DNA of 64,000 nt from G963663525 sp963663525. Its GTDB lineage: Bacteria > Myxococcota_A > SURF-8 > G963663525. Of this stretch, positions 24,994-34,964 are shown piece by piece (the stretch's first letter is position 1; every line of letters starts with the position of its first letter). The notes beneath the pieces are model-generated. The model saw only the letters and a program-made list of their open reading frames with translations. It searched no databases and had not been told where the DNA came from. Location of the stretch: assembly GCA_963663525.2 (NCBI GenBank), contig CAXXHC010000004.1, forward strand, positions 124,001 to 188,000, in the 5' to 3' direction. The position numbers and the translations under genes were made by a program.

Positions 24994-26013
24994 ATGCAGG
25001 AAAAACTGGACCAGTTGCACGCGGAGGCGCTTGAAGCCGTTCGCTCCGCCGAATCGAAAGAAGCCATCGAGGAACTCCGGGTCAAATATCTTGGCCGCAA
25101 AGGCGAGGTCACGACGTTTTCCAAGCAGATCAAGGACGTTCCCAAGGAACAGCGCCGGGAATTCGGCCAAGCGGTCAACGAGTTGAAGCAGATCGTCACT
25201 TTCGAGATCGACGCCCGCCTGAACGTTCTGAAAAAGGGACGTTTCGATGCCATCGAGGAAACCGAGCGCATCGACGTCACCCTGCCGGGACTCAACCCGC
25301 CGCGAGGACATCTGCATCCGCTGACGCAGATTCAGAGCGAACTGGAAGACATCTTTACTTCGATGGGGTTCGCGATTCTCGACGGTCCCGAACTGGAAAC
25401 CGACGAAAACAACTTCGAAAAGCTGAACATTCCGGGCGATCACCCCGCCCGTGACATGCAGGATACCTTCTGGACCAAAGACGGCAACCTGCTGCGCACC
25501 CACACGTCTCCGATTCAGATTCGCGGCATGGCCAAGATGAAGCCGCCGATGCGCGTCGTGGGACCGGGCAGGGTGTTTCGCTATGAAAACATCGACGCCA
25601 GCCACGAGCACACCTTCTATCAGATGGAAGGGCTGATGATCGATCGCAATATTTCCGTGGCGCACCTGATTCATTTCATGCGCACGCTTTTGGGTGAGAT
25701 CTTCCAGAGCGAGGTCAAAGTGCGCCTGCGGCCCGGATATTTTCCCTTCGTGGAACCTGGCTTCGAGTTGGATTTCAACTGCCGGATCTGCGGCGGCAAG
25801 GGCTGCTCGACCTGCAAGCATACCGGTTGGGTGGAATTGATTCCCTGCGGACTCGTCCATCCCAACGTGCTGCGCATGAGCGGTATCGACCCGGACAAGT
25901 GGTCGGGCTTCGCCTTCGGGCTGGGGTTGTCCAGGCTTGTGATGATGCGGTACACCATCGACGACATCCGTCACATGCTTTCGGGCGACCTGCGTTTCGT
26001 CGAACAGTTCTAG
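24994..26013 (+). CDS. pheS: Phenylalanyl-tRNA synthetase alpha subunit
   Basis: A 339-residue catalytic subunit of the (alpha-beta)2 synthetase for tRNA-Phe. The start at 24994 gives the usual N-terminal coiled coil and has GAGG 7 bp upstream; longer in-frame starts would reach towards the element T3. Class II motifs are complete: the GFAILDGPELE region, RTHTSPIQIRGM, motif 2 VGPGRVFRYENIDASHEHTF, and motif 3 GFAFGLGLSRLVMMRY. Two CxxC pairs (CRICGGKGCSTC) suggest a bound zinc. pheT follows after 78 bp. The usual neighbours rpmI and rplT are absent. Confidence 0.95.
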   Translation: MQEKLDQLHAEALEAVRSAESKEAIEELRVKYLGRKGEVTTFSKQIKDVPKEQRREFGQAVNELKQIVTFEIDARLNVLKKGRFDAIEETERIDVTLPGLNPPRGHLHPLTQIQSELEDIFTSMGFAILDGPELETDENNFEKLNIPGDHPARDMQDTFWTKDGNLLRTHTSPIQIRGMAKMKPPMRVVGPGRVFRYENIDASHEHTFYQMEGLMIDRNISVAHLIHFMRTLLGEIFQSEVKVRLRPGYFPFVEPGFELDFNCRICGGKGCSTCKHTGWVELIPCGLVHPNVLRMSGIDPDKWSGFAFGLGLSRLVMMRYTIDDIRHMLSGDLRFVEQF

Positions 26014-26091
26014 AGGGCGTAACCCAAGTATACGGGCGGTTTTTCTGTCTTCCCGTCTTTTCGTTCGGGAAGCCCGCCGGAGGAAACGAGC

Positions 26092-28557
26092 ATGTATATT
26101 TCGAACAATTGGATCAACGATTACGTCAACACCAGCGTTCTTTCTCCCGAAAAACTGGTGCTCAAGATGACGTTGGCGACGGCGGAAGTCGAAGACTCGA
26201 AAAAAATCGGCGGGCGGTGGTTCAACCAGGTGAAATCTGCCCTGGTCGAGGAAGTCAAACCCCATCCCGACGCCGATCACCTCCGATTGGCGGTGGTGTT
26301 CGACGGTGCGAACCGCTTCGAAGTGGTATGCGGAGCCCCGAATCTCGAACTGAACCAGATGGTGCTGTTCGCGCCCGTAGGCACGGCCCTGCCGGGTGGA
26401 AACCTCAAGAAAACCGCGATTCGCGGCGTCGAGTCCTGCGGCATGATCTGCGCGGAAGACGAACTGGGCATCGGTACCGATCACACAGGCATTATCGTGC
26501 TGCCTTCTTCTACCCCTGCGGGCGTGACGCTAGAAGAGTTGATCGGCGGGCCGGACACGATCATCGAAATCGACAACAAATCCCTCACCCACCGTCCCGA
26601 CCTGTGGGGCCACCGGGGACTCGCCAGGGAAGTGGCGGCGTTTTTGGGGCAGCCGTTGCGTCTTCCGCAACCCAACCCGGAAGAACCAAAGGTGAAGAAA
26701 CTCGATCCGCTTCGCATCGAAATCGAATGCCCGGATCTGTGTCCCCGCTATTCGGCCATCGTGGTGGATAAACTGGAGGTTCGACCGTCTCCCCCTTGGA
26801 TGCAACAGCGACTTCGTGCCGTGGGCCTGCGACCGATCAACAACCTCGTGGACGTGACGAACTATATTCTGATGGAATACGGCCAGCCGATGCACGCCTT
26901 CGACCGTCGCATGATCGAAGGCGACCTGATCCTCGTGCGCCGCGCGGACAGCGACGAGCACTTCGTTACGCTGGACGGCAATCCTCACGTGCTGAAAAAC
27001 ACCTCGGTGGTCATTGCCGACCGCCGCAAAGCCGTTGCGCTGGGAGGCGTGATGGGCGGACGGAACTCCGAGGTGCTCGACGACACGGCCTGCGTCGTGC
27101 TGGAATCGGCCAATTTCAACGCCACCTGCATTCGGCGCACGGCGAACCGCCACAATCTGCGCACGGATTCGGCGGTGCGGTTCGAAAAAGGGCAAGACCC
27201 CTGCAACACCGTCCCGGCGCTCTGGCGTGCTCTCGAACTGCTTCGCCTGACCTGCCCGGAGGCGCGATTGACGTCCCAGTTGCTCGACGTCTGGCCGAAT
27301 CCTCCCGAAACCGTTGAAATTCGTACGGAATTCGCACGGATTCGCAAATACTTGGGAGCGGAGATTTCGGACCGCAAGATCACCGACATTCTCGAAAGCC
27401 TTGGTTTTATGCTGACCGTCAAAAGCAAGGGAGCGGTCGTCGTGCGTGTGCCGAGTTGGCGTTCCACGGGGGACGTGAGCATCGAGGCGGATCTCGTCGA
27501 GGAAATCGGTCGCATGTACGGTTACGACAACATCGTTCCCGAAGCGCCCACCTCCATTTCCCAACCTCCGGTGGTCAATCAGGAACGTCTGTTCGAGCGC
27601 AAAAGCAAGACCATCTGGTCGTTGGAGTTGGGCTACTCGGAAGTCGGAAACTACTCGTTTTCCGGGAAAAAGCTCAACGATATGGCGCTGTTGGGAGGTC
27701 TTCAGAGTGTCAAGCTGAAGAACCCGGTCAGTAGCGAATACGACCGTATGCGCACGAGCCTCGTTCCGCACATTCTGCGCAACGTGAGCGAAAACCTGAG
27801 GTATTACGAGCACTTCAAGCTGTACGAGATCGGTCGTAGCTATCATCCCGAAATCACCACGGACGACGGCCTCGCCGCGGAGCGGCGCTGGCTCGTGGCG
27901 GCGCAGGCGGGCGACTGGGCGCACTGGCTCCGACGCAAAAGCGACGATCTTGTAGAACATCTGGCCGTGGATAAAAACGAGGCCAAGGCGCTGGGGCCGT
28001 TTCTGGCGGCGAAAACCGACGTACAGAACTACCTTACGCGCATCGCCAATTTCGACGTCGCCTGGCGTCGCCTGCCCGAACCGCCTCCTTTCGCCCATCC
28101 CGGACGACAGATCCAGGCGCTGTTGGGCGGCAAAGGCGTGGCTTTTGTCTGCGAGGTGCACCCGAAGGTGCTGGAGAATTTCGAGATCGATTGCCCGGTG
28201 GAGTTGATCGTGATCGAACTGGATACGCTGTTTGCGCGTACCTCGAAAGCCAAGATTTTCAAGCCCTTGCGCCGCTATCCGGTGCACGAGTTCGAGTTGA
28301 CGGTGGACATCGGTCGCGACCGCGATAGCGCCAAGGTGGAGGAGATCATCCAGCGTTCGTTGGGCGCTCGCTTCGTGTCCTGCAAACTGATGTACCTGTA
28401 CGCGGGCGAAAAGATCGATCCCGGCAAAAAGGCCGTTACCTACACCATCGCCATCGGTGCTGAAGATCACACCCTTTCGCCGAAAGAGATCTCCAAGCTT
28501 CGCGACAAGTTGCTGGATGGACTCAAAAATAGCGGGATGATCGTCCGGGGCGCGTAA
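26092..28557 (+). CDS. pheT: Phenylalanyl-tRNA synthetase beta subunit
   Basis: An 821-residue beta subunit. In order it has the B1 region, the EMAP/OB tRNA-binding domain (about 40-150, VEEVKPHPDADHL), the B3/B4 editing domain that hydrolyses Tyr-tRNA-Phe (about 220-390), the B5 domain, the catalytic-like core (about 490-690) and the C-terminal FDX-ACB anticodon-binding domain (about 725-821, RRYPVHEFELTVDIG). It lies in one operon with pheS. Its last codons lie in a 67-bp segment that is repeated downstream of a hairpin module (see 28521-28722). Confidence 0.95.
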   Translation: MYISNNWINDYVNTSVLSPEKLVLKMTLATAEVEDSKKIGGRWFNQVKSALVEEVKPHPDADHLRLAVVFDGANRFEVVCGAPNLELNQMVLFAPVGTALPGGNLKKTAIRGVESCGMICAEDELGIGTDHTGIIVLPSSTPAGVTLEELIGGPDTIIEIDNKSLTHRPDLWGHRGLAREVAAFLGQPLRLPQPNPEEPKVKKLDPLRIEIECPDLCPRYSAIVVDKLEVRPSPPWMQQRLRAVGLRPINNLVDVTNYILMEYGQPMHAFDRRMIEGDLILVRRADSDEHFVTLDGNPHVLKNTSVVIADRRKAVALGGVMGGRNSEVLDDTACVVLESANFNATCIRRTANRHNLRTDSAVRFEKGQDPCNTVPALWRALELLRLTCPEARLTSQLLDVWPNPPETVEIRTEFARIRKYLGAEISDRKITDILESLGFMLTVKSKGAVVVRVPSWRSTGDVSIEADLVEEIGRMYGYDNIVPEAPTSISQPPVVNQERLFERKSKTIWSLELGYSEVGNYSFSGKKLNDMALLGGLQSVKLKNPVSSEYDRMRTSLVPHILRNVSENLRYYEHFKLYEIGRSYHPEITTDDGLAAERRWLVAAQAGDWAHWLRRKSDDLVEHLAVDKNEAKALGPFLAAKTDVQNYLTRIANFDVAWRRLPEPPPFAHPGRQIQALLGGKGVAFVCEVHPKVLENFEIDCPVELIVIELDTLFARTSKAKIFKPLRRYPVHEFELTVDIGRDRDSAKVEEIIQRSLGARFVSCKLMYLYAGEKIDPGKKAVTYTIAIGAEDHTLSPKEISKLRDKLLDGLKNSGMIVRGA

Positions 28558-28722
28558 CCTCGGACGCTACTCCCTGTCCGAAAGCAGTAGTAGGTCGGAT
28601 AACTTGTTATCCGACAACGAAATCGGGCATGTCGGGTAAAGAATTTACCCGACCTACTCAAAAATTGCGGAATGATCGTCCTGGGCGCGTAGCTCCGGGC
28701 GTTATTCCCCGTCCGAAAGCAG
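28521..28722. repeat. 67-bp direct duplication of the pheT 3' end around hairpin module D
   Basis: Segments 28521-28587 and 28656-28722 are about 85% identical and begin ACTCAAAAAT, ending CCGTCCGAAAGCAG or CTGTCCGAAAGCAG. Between them is a 70-bp D module (28589-28658) with ends AGTAGGTCGG/CCGACCTACT and inner GTCGGGTAA and TCGGATAAC stems. The left copy holds the end of pheT, the right copy the end of the convergent tolC-like gene. Confidence 0.85.
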
Positions 28723-30114
28723 GCTTTCCCCCCTCGCGATACGCAGGGCGGCGCGATTTTCGCGGATTTTCATCTCGGCGACGATCCAGTCGTTTTCGGC
28801 TTTCAACGCCAATGTCTGCGCCTGAAGAAGATCTGCCGTGGTGCTTTGCTGCACCTCGTGGCGGATCTGCTCGATTCGCAGGTTTTCCTTGGCTTCCGCC
28901 AGTTGCGCGCGCGCGACATCGAGTGACTTCTTCGCCTCGTCCAGGTCGAGGCGGCGTGCTTCGACTTCGAGCCGAATCTTGTCCTCGCCGCTTTCGATGC
29001 GGAGTTTCGTCTGCCGTTCCCGGATTTTCGCCTGTTGCAGCTTGTAATACGTTGCTCCCCACTCCCAGACGTTCCATTCCAGTACGAGACCGCCGAAATA
29101 CTGGTGGCGGGGTTGCATCGCTCCCATGCCTTCGGCGAATTCGTAGCGGAAAATCGCGTTGAGTTCCGGCAGCATATCGGCGGTGGCGACGTGCCGTCCC
29201 ATGTTCGCTGCGTCGAGCATCAACCGGGCGGATTGCAATTCGGGGCGGTATAAAATCGCCTGGGCCTGCGATTCCTCCAGGGAGATTTCCTCCGTTTCGG
29301 TCGTAATGTCGTCGAGACCTTCCGTGACCGGCTCCAGCGGCTCGTGGATGTCCCGGTGCATGTAGACGTTGAGCGCCGCCTTGGCCAGCGCGATGCCTTT
29401 TTGAGCCATAAACGCTCCCTTTTTGATTTCCGCTCGCTGAACCTCGATTTTCATCATGGCGTTGCGCTCGACCAACTCGTTTTCCATCAGCGCCTTGACT
29501 TTTTCCTCGTAAACGTCCACCTGGTTCAGTGCCGCGTGGGCCGTTTCGAGCATCCGCCGAGCGCTTATCAGGCCGAGATAGGCGTGTACGACGTCCATTT
29601 CCAGCTTGCGCTCTCCGGTAAGGCGGTCTTTTCTCGCGGCGGCGGCCTGGGATTCGGTCGCCTTGTATCCGCTGTAGACCTTGTAAATCTGTACCAGAGG
29701 TTGGGCCACCGTGACGGACGAGGTGAACGTCACCTGGTCGTGCAGGGTAAAGGAGACGTCTTCGGGAAACTGCATGTCGCCCATCATCGCCAGCACGCCT
29801 TCGGGCATACTGGCGAAGGTTTCTTCGAGAAACGACAGGTCGAACACCATCAGGGACTCGTCGTCCCAGACGAGGAATTTCGAGTCGGCTTTGACCACGG
29901 GCAGAAAATGTCCACGGATGCTTTTGCGTTCGGCATCGAGCATCTCACCTTCTCGATCGAGCGCCCGAAGGTCTGGGTTGCTCTCCACGGCCCGTTGCAG
30001 GCAGTCCTGCAGAGTCAGGGTTTCGGCTTGGACGTTCCACGGCAGAGTGACAAGCAACCCCACAACTATTACAAACAAGCTTTTAAACATGGGATGCATC
30101 GGATTCCGTTTCAT
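28702..30114 (-). CDS. TolC-family outer-membrane efflux protein
   Basis: A 470-residue protein: signal peptide ending near VQAET, then two repeated long helical halves with the TolC/OEP signatures LTLQDCLQRAVESNPDLRAL, ERKLEMDVVHAYLGLISARRML and RLDLDEAKKSLDVARAQL. Trimers form an outer-membrane channel with a long periplasmic tunnel. It is the last gene of the tetR-adaptor-RND-TolC unit, 34 bp after the pump gene, and supplies the exit duct. The ATG has GGAG 8 bp upstream. Its last codons lie in the right copy of the 67-bp duplication. Confidence 0.9.
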   Translation of the reverse strand: MKRNPMHPMFKSLFVIVVGLLVTLPWNVQAETLTLQDCLQRAVESNPDLRALDREGEMLDAERKSIRGHFLPVVKADSKFLVWDDESLMVFDLSFLEETFASMPEGVLAMMGDMQFPEDVSFTLHDQVTFTSSVTVAQPLVQIYKVYSGYKATESQAAAARKDRLTGERKLEMDVVHAYLGLISARRMLETAHAALNQVDVYEEKVKALMENELVERNAMMKIEVQRAEIKKGAFMAQKGIALAKAALNVYMHRDIHEPLEPVTEGLDDITTETEEISLEESQAQAILYRPELQSARLMLDAANMGRHVATADMLPELNAIFRYEFAEGMGAMQPRHQYFGGLVLEWNVWEWGATYYKLQQAKIRERQTKLRIESGEDKIRLEVEARRLDLDEAKKSLDVARAQLAEAKENLRIEQIRHEVQQSTTADLLQAQTLALKAENDWIVAEMKIRENRAALRIARGESLLSDGE

Positions 30115-30148
30115 CTTGATTCTCCGATTTCCTCGTATTTTCCAATTG

Positions 30149-33100
30149 TTACGCTTCGCTCAGACTTGCGTTTTCCACCTTGGCGGAATCCTTGCCGAAC
30201 GCGACGAAGTAAATGACCGGAATCACCACGAGCGTCAGCACCGTGGAGACGGCCAGCCCGAAAATCATCGCGTAAGCCATGCCTTCCCAGAGGATGCCGC
30301 CGAACAGCGCCAGCGGAATCAATCCTCCGATGGTCGTGGCCGCCGTCAGCACGATCGGGCGCAGGCGCTGGCGTCCGGCCTGGATGATGGCGTGGCGTAG
30401 GTCGTGGCCGTCTTCCACGGCTTTTTGCACGAACTCGACCCAGACCACCGCGTTTTTAATCACCATGCCCGCGAGCGAAATCACGCCTAAAAACGGCATG
30501 AAAGCGAAGCTGTTTCCACTGGCAAGCAACCCGAGAATCGCCCCGACGATGGCCAGCGGTACGCTTGCCAGGATCACCAGGGCTTTGGAGATTGAGTTGA
30601 ACTGAATCACCAGCATCAGCAGAATCAGCGCGATAATCAGTGCGAAAATAATCAGCATTTCTCCGAACGACTTGTTTCGTTCCTTTTCCTCGCCGATGCT
30701 CTCGATGGAGTAGCCGTCGGGGAGGTCGAGGGCTTCGATGGCGGGGCGTATTTCGTTGAGGATGTCCGATGCGAGACGGTTGTGGCAGCCGGAAAGCACG
30801 GTGAAGGCGCGTTGTCCCTTGTGGCGCTTGATGACGCCCGGTCCCCACTGGGTGTGGATGTCGGCGAAGGCTCCCAGCGGAACCTTGGCCTTCGTGACTT
30901 GAGATGGCACAGCGATCTGCTGAAGCGAGTCGGCCATCGTCCGTTCGCTTTCAACGAGCCGGAAATACACGGGAATTTCCTCATCCCCCTCGCGTAGTTT
31001 CGTCACCGGCAGGCCTTCGTAAGTGGAAATGAAGGCCAGCGCCACATCCGTGCTGGTGATTCCGGCCATCAGCGCCGCTTCGGAATCCACCCGGACTTCC
31101 AGGTTGGGGACATCCTCGCCGCCGTTGTCGCGCACGAGGTAGGAGCCTTTCGTGGAACGCAGGATGGTTTTCAACTGCTCGGCGATGGTTTTCAGCGTCG
31201 TGATGTCCGATCCCGTAATTCGCAGGGCGATTGGTGCTTCAACCGGCACGCCCATCGAGAGGTTTTCTACTACGATGCGCGCCCCGGCGATGTTTCGGCG
31301 GAATTCTTCGTTGAGTTGTTCCACGAAAGGTCGGGTGTATTGGGCGTCGTCCATGGACGCCACCACCTGGGCGTAATTCGTGGCGTTGAACTCGGGTTTA
31401 ATGGTCATGTAGAAGCGGGGACCTCCCTTGCCGATGTACGCCACGGTGTTGGAGACGTGCTTTTCTTCGCGAAGCCGGTCGAGTACCTGCCGGGTGACGT
31501 TTTCGGTGTGTTGCAAAGAAGAGCCTTCCGGCAGCCAGATGTTGATCGTAAACTGGTCTCGTTCGGCTTCCGGGAAAAACGAAAACCCGACGATGGGCAG
31601 CAGCGCCATGGCTCCCACGAACACGGAAGTAGTAATGAATATTACGCTTTTTCGGTATTTCAGGCACCCGCCGATCAGCGAACGGTAGGCTCGAGACGCC
31701 CGGCCTTCGGGAGATTCGCTCGCGTTATTGCCGTTGGTTCTGGGTTTCAAAAAGGTGTGGGCGACGATGGGCGTGATCGTCACCGCCAGCACCAGCGAAG
31801 CCAGCAGTGAGGCCGAAACGACGATGGGCAGCGAGCGGATATAGTCGCCGGTTTCCTCGCTGAGCAGCAGCAAAGGTAGAAAGGCCAGCACGGTGGCCAG
31901 CGTACCGGTCAGGGCGGGAATCGAAAGCTCCCGCGTGCCTTTCCAGGCCGCTTCAAACGGGGATTCTCCCTGCGAAAGGTGGACGTCGATGTTGTCGGTG
32001 ACGATGATGGCATTGTCTACCAGCATTCCCAAGGCGATGATGAACGCCGCAATGGACACCGTTTCGAGATCGACGCCGAAAAGCGGCATCACTGCGAAAG
32101 TGAGGATAATGGAAAGCGGTAGCGAAAAGGCGATCAGCGTGGCCGAACGCGCTCCCATGGAAAGGAACATTACCAGAATAACGATGATAAGCCCTTCGAA
32201 CAGGTTGGTCATGAAGGTTCCGACGAAGTTGTCCACCTGCCGGGGCTGGTCATGCGCAAGTTCGAGCCGGATATGCTTGGGTAGCGTCTTGCGGAATTCC
32301 TCCACGATTTCACGAACTTCCTTGCCCATGGTCACCAGGTTTCCGCCGTCGCGCATACGAATGTCCAGGCCGACGGTGGGTAGGGAATCGGTCAGCATGA
32401 AATCCAACGGAGGTTCCTTGTAGCCGCGCCGGACGGAAAAGACGTCTTTCACTTTCAGCGGTGTGCCCGTTTCTTTCGAAACGTCGAGCACGGCGTTGGC
32501 GAGTTGTTCCTCGATGCGAAAACTTCCCGTCACTTCCAACCGATAGTTGCGCATCGGCGTGCGCACGTAACCGGATGGCATGTTGACGTTCTGCATGTCC
32601 AGCACTCTGGAAGCTACGAGCGGCGAGAAGGGGTACATCGTGAAACTGTCCATCGGACCCTCGATGTAGATCGCTTCTTCCCGCTCGCCCAGCAACTCCA
32701 CTTTTCCCACCGATTGCACGCGCTTGATTCGAGTTTTGAGCGCTTCGGCCCATTGTTTCAATTCGGCTGGCGGAGCGGTTTCGGACGAAAGCGAGTAGAT
32801 CATCGCCGTGACGTCGCCGAAGTCGTCCATCACGTCCGGTCCGATGATGTTGTCCGGCAGGTCGGGCCGTACTTCTGTGATTTTATTGCGCAATTTCTGC
32901 CATGCCATGTCGATGTCGCAATCGTAGACCATGCGTACGATGATGACGGAGAGGTTTTCGCGGGTGGTCGAGGTGATTTCCTCCACCGTGTTGATTTCCT
33001 CCACTTTCTCTTCGATTTTCTGCGTGACCAGCCGTTCCATCTTTTCGGCGCTGGCGCCCGGCCAGATGGTAATCACGAGGGCCAGAGAAATCTTGAATTC

Positions 33101-33214
33101 CGGGTCTTCGCGCTGGCTGATGGTAAAGTAATTGTACACGCCGACGGCAAGGATCAGCGCCAACAAGATCCACACCGTGGCCTTGTGCGTGAGCGAGAAC
33201 CTCGGCACGTTCAT
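30149..33214 (-). CDS. RND-family inner-membrane efflux pump
   Basis: A 1021-residue RND transporter with 12 predicted helices and two large periplasmic loops, driven by proton influx. It starts directly in the first membrane segment (HKATVWILLALILAVGVYNY), followed by SQREDPEFKISLALVITIWPGAS, typical of the AcrB/MexF-related group often annotated 'efflux RND transporter permease'. In helix 4 the usual Asp pair reads GMLVDNAIIVTDN, with a single Asp, as in several non-AcrB subfamilies. Substrate unknown. The start overlaps the adaptor's stop by 4 bp. Confidence 0.92.
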   Translation of the reverse strand: MNVPRFSLTHKATVWILLALILAVGVYNYFTISQREDPEFKISLALVITIWPGASAEKMERLVTQKIEEKVEEINTVEEITSTTRENLSVIIVRMVYDCDIDMAWQKLRNKITEVRPDLPDNIIGPDVMDDFGDVTAMIYSLSSETAPPAELKQWAEALKTRIKRVQSVGKVELLGEREEAIYIEGPMDSFTMYPFSPLVASRVLDMQNVNMPSGYVRTPMRNYRLEVTGSFRIEEQLANAVLDVSKETGTPLKVKDVFSVRRGYKEPPLDFMLTDSLPTVGLDIRMRDGGNLVTMGKEVREIVEEFRKTLPKHIRLELAHDQPRQVDNFVGTFMTNLFEGLIIVILVMFLSMGARSATLIAFSLPLSIILTFAVMPLFGVDLETVSIAAFIIALGMLVDNAIIVTDNIDVHLSQGESPFEAAWKGTRELSIPALTGTLATVLAFLPLLLLSEETGDYIRSLPIVVSASLLASLVLAVTITPIVAHTFLKPRTNGNNASESPEGRASRAYRSLIGGCLKYRKSVIFITTSVFVGAMALLPIVGFSFFPEAERDQFTINIWLPEGSSLQHTENVTRQVLDRLREEKHVSNTVAYIGKGGPRFYMTIKPEFNATNYAQVVASMDDAQYTRPFVEQLNEEFRRNIAGARIVVENLSMGVPVEAPIALRITGSDITTLKTIAEQLKTILRSTKGSYLVRDNGGEDVPNLEVRVDSEAALMAGITSTDVALAFISTYEGLPVTKLREGDEEIPVYFRLVESERTMADSLQQIAVPSQVTKAKVPLGAFADIHTQWGPGVIKRHKGQRAFTVLSGCHNRLASDILNEIRPAIEALDLPDGYSIESIGEEKERNKSFGEMLIIFALIIALILLMLVIQFNSISKALVILASVPLAIVGAILGLLASGNSFAFMPFLGVISLAGMVIKNAVVWVEFVQKAVEDGHDLRHAIIQAGRQRLRPIVLTAATTIGGLIPLALFGGILWEGMAYAMIFGLAVSTVLTLVVIPVIYFVAFGKDSAKVENASLSEA

Positions 33215-34278
33215 GGCAGCACCACCTTGTCTCCATGGCGGACGTAGTTCACGCCTTGGACGATGACGGATTCGCCCTCTTTGAGACCCGAAACGACTTC
33301 AAGCATTTCCTCGTGGCGCTCGCCCACTTCGACGGGGCGCTCCTCGACGGTCAGACTGGCGGGATCGACGATTTTCAGGATCGCCCGGCCTGCCTGATCG
33401 TGGGTAATGCAGTGAATCGGGATGAAAAATCCCTCCCTGCGGAGGTCGCCGACGAACATATGCGTTAGCATACTGGGACGCAGGAGAAGGTCGGGATTGG
33501 CCACTTCGATGTTCACGTTGTACGTGCGGGTGTAGTCGTCGGCCACGAGATCCACGTGGGAGACTTTGCCGGAAAACGTCCGTTCCAACCCCGGAATTTC
33601 CAGGTCGAGTTCGCGACCCTGCGGAAACAGCGAGAGATCCCGCTGGGTTACGCCGAACTTGACCTTCATCCGGCTGAGATCCAACAGCACCACGGCGGGC
33701 GAACCCGGGCCGATGACCTGGCCCACGCTCGTGCGCAACTCGTGCACCACGCCGGAAATCGGCGCGACGAGGCGGGTGTACCGTACCTGGCGTCGCGCCT
33801 GTTGTCGCTGGGTGACGGCGGCCTCGTATTTCCCCTCGATTTCGTCGAGATTGCTTTGGGGCAGGGCGTCCTTTTTCACAAGCGAATTCACGCGCGCGTA
33901 ATTGGGTTCCAGGGCCTTGACCTGAGTGCTGGCCAACTGTTCCACCAACTGGTAGTCCTCCGGGTCGATGGTCGCCAGCAACTGGCCCTGTTTCACCACA
34001 TCGCCTTCGGACACGCGGATGGAAGTTACGCGCCCCGCGACCAAAAACCCGATGCCGTGGGACTCCCATGGATGGCTGTAGCCCGAAAAACGGCGTTTCG
34101 TCTCCACCGTGCGATGCTCCACCTTGACCACTTCGACTTTGGCGGGCGGGGGAGCGATGTCCTCGCCGCCGGATGCGTTCGTACATCCGGTTGGAAGCAG
34201 ACCGAGCGCCACCCAAGCCAGCGAAACTATCGCCAGAGACAGTCCCATGCGCATGTTACAGATTCGTTCCATGTTCAT
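33211..34278 (-). CDS. RND efflux periplasmic adaptor lipoprotein
   Basis: A 355-residue membrane fusion protein (HlyD/AcrA family) with lipobox LLPTGC, so it is lipid-anchored like AcrA. Domains in order: barrel-sandwich half (GRVTSIRVSEGDVVKQGQLLATID), short alpha-hairpin (about 90-140), second lipoyl half with VAPISGVVHELRTSVGQVIGPG, beta-barrel, and membrane-proximal domain. It joins the pump to the TolC-like channel. ATG 34278 or 34272 both have GAGG upstream; ATG 34320 is a longer alternative. Confidence 0.9.
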   Translation of the reverse strand: MNMERICNMRMGLSLAIVSLAWVALGLLPTGCTNASGGEDIAPPPAKVEVVKVEHRTVETKRRFSGYSHPWESHGIGFLVAGRVTSIRVSEGDVVKQGQLLATIDPEDYQLVEQLASTQVKALEPNYARVNSLVKKDALPQSNLDEIEGKYEAAVTQRQQARRQVRYTRLVAPISGVVHELRTSVGQVIGPGSPAVVLLDLSRMKVKFGVTQRDLSLFPQGRELDLEIPGLERTFSGKVSHVDLVADDYTRTYNVNIEVANPDLLLRPSMLTHMFVGDLRREGFFIPIHCITHDQAGRAILKIVDPASLTVEERPVEVGERHEEMLEVVSGLKEGESVIVQGVNYVRHGDKVVLP

Positions 34279-34325
34279 CAAACCTCTTCCTCTTTCTGAG
34301 GGAAATTCGTTTTTCCGCATGGCGA

Positions 34326-34949
34326 TCAAACCGTCGCCTGTTCCACAAGGTCTACGAAAATCCGGCTCAGGTAGAACCGGACGAGTTCTTCCAATTCTTC
34401 TCGCGGGGTGCCGGAAACATGTTCGATTACCAGCCCTTCCACGAGCACGTTGCTTACGCCGAACATCAACCGGATGCGGTCTTCGCCTTCCGGAGTCAGT
34501 TTTTTGCCTTCCCGACGGAGCAACTCTTTTATCAGAATCGCCACTTCTTCCATGATGCGGTTCAAATGCCTCTGCTTGATGGCTTTGAACTCGTCGTCCG
34601 TCACGGTCGCGGCTATCAGTTGAAACCAGATTTTGTCGAGTTGAAGGCTATCTTTGTCATCGAAATGATTGCTCATCACGACTTTGACCAGCGTTTCTTC
34701 GACGTTCAGTCCCCAATCCAGGGGATTGTCGTGTTCGAAGTCGATGTAGCCCTCGTACAAATGGTCGAGCAGAGCCAGAGCGATTTCTCTTTTGTTGGAA
34801 AAAAAACGGTACACACCGCCTTTGCTCAACGTGGTACGAGACGCGACGGCATCCATCGTCATCGTGGCGAAGCCCGTTTCCAGAATCAGTCCCATGGCGG
34901 CCTGGATAATTTCCTCGACGCGATCTTCTCGGCTGCGATGCTTGGTCAT
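34326..34949 (-). CDS. TetR-family repressor of the efflux operon
   Basis: A 207-residue regulator. Residues about 8-55 form the TetR helix-turn-helix (IIQAAMGLILETGFATMTMD, then SRTTLSKGGVYRFFSNKREI); the rest is a helical ligand-binding domain. It is the first gene of its own operon with the adaptor, pump and channel, so it probably represses itself and the pump and is released when a substrate binds. Two palindromes of matching sequence flank the promoter. The start at 34949 is used because AAAGG is 7 bp upstream; an extra nine residues are possible. Confidence 0.9.
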   Translation of the reverse strand: MTKHRSREDRVEEIIQAAMGLILETGFATMTMDAVASRTTLSKGGVYRFFSNKREIALALLDHLYEGYIDFEHDNPLDWGLNVEETLVKVVMSNHFDDKDSLQLDKIWFQLIAATVTDDEFKAIKQRHLNRIMEEVAILIKELLRREGKKLTPEGEDRIRLMFGVSNVLVEGLVIEHVSGTPREELEELVRFYLSRIFVDLVEQATV

Positions 34950-34964
34950 GGTCCGCCTTTCTTT

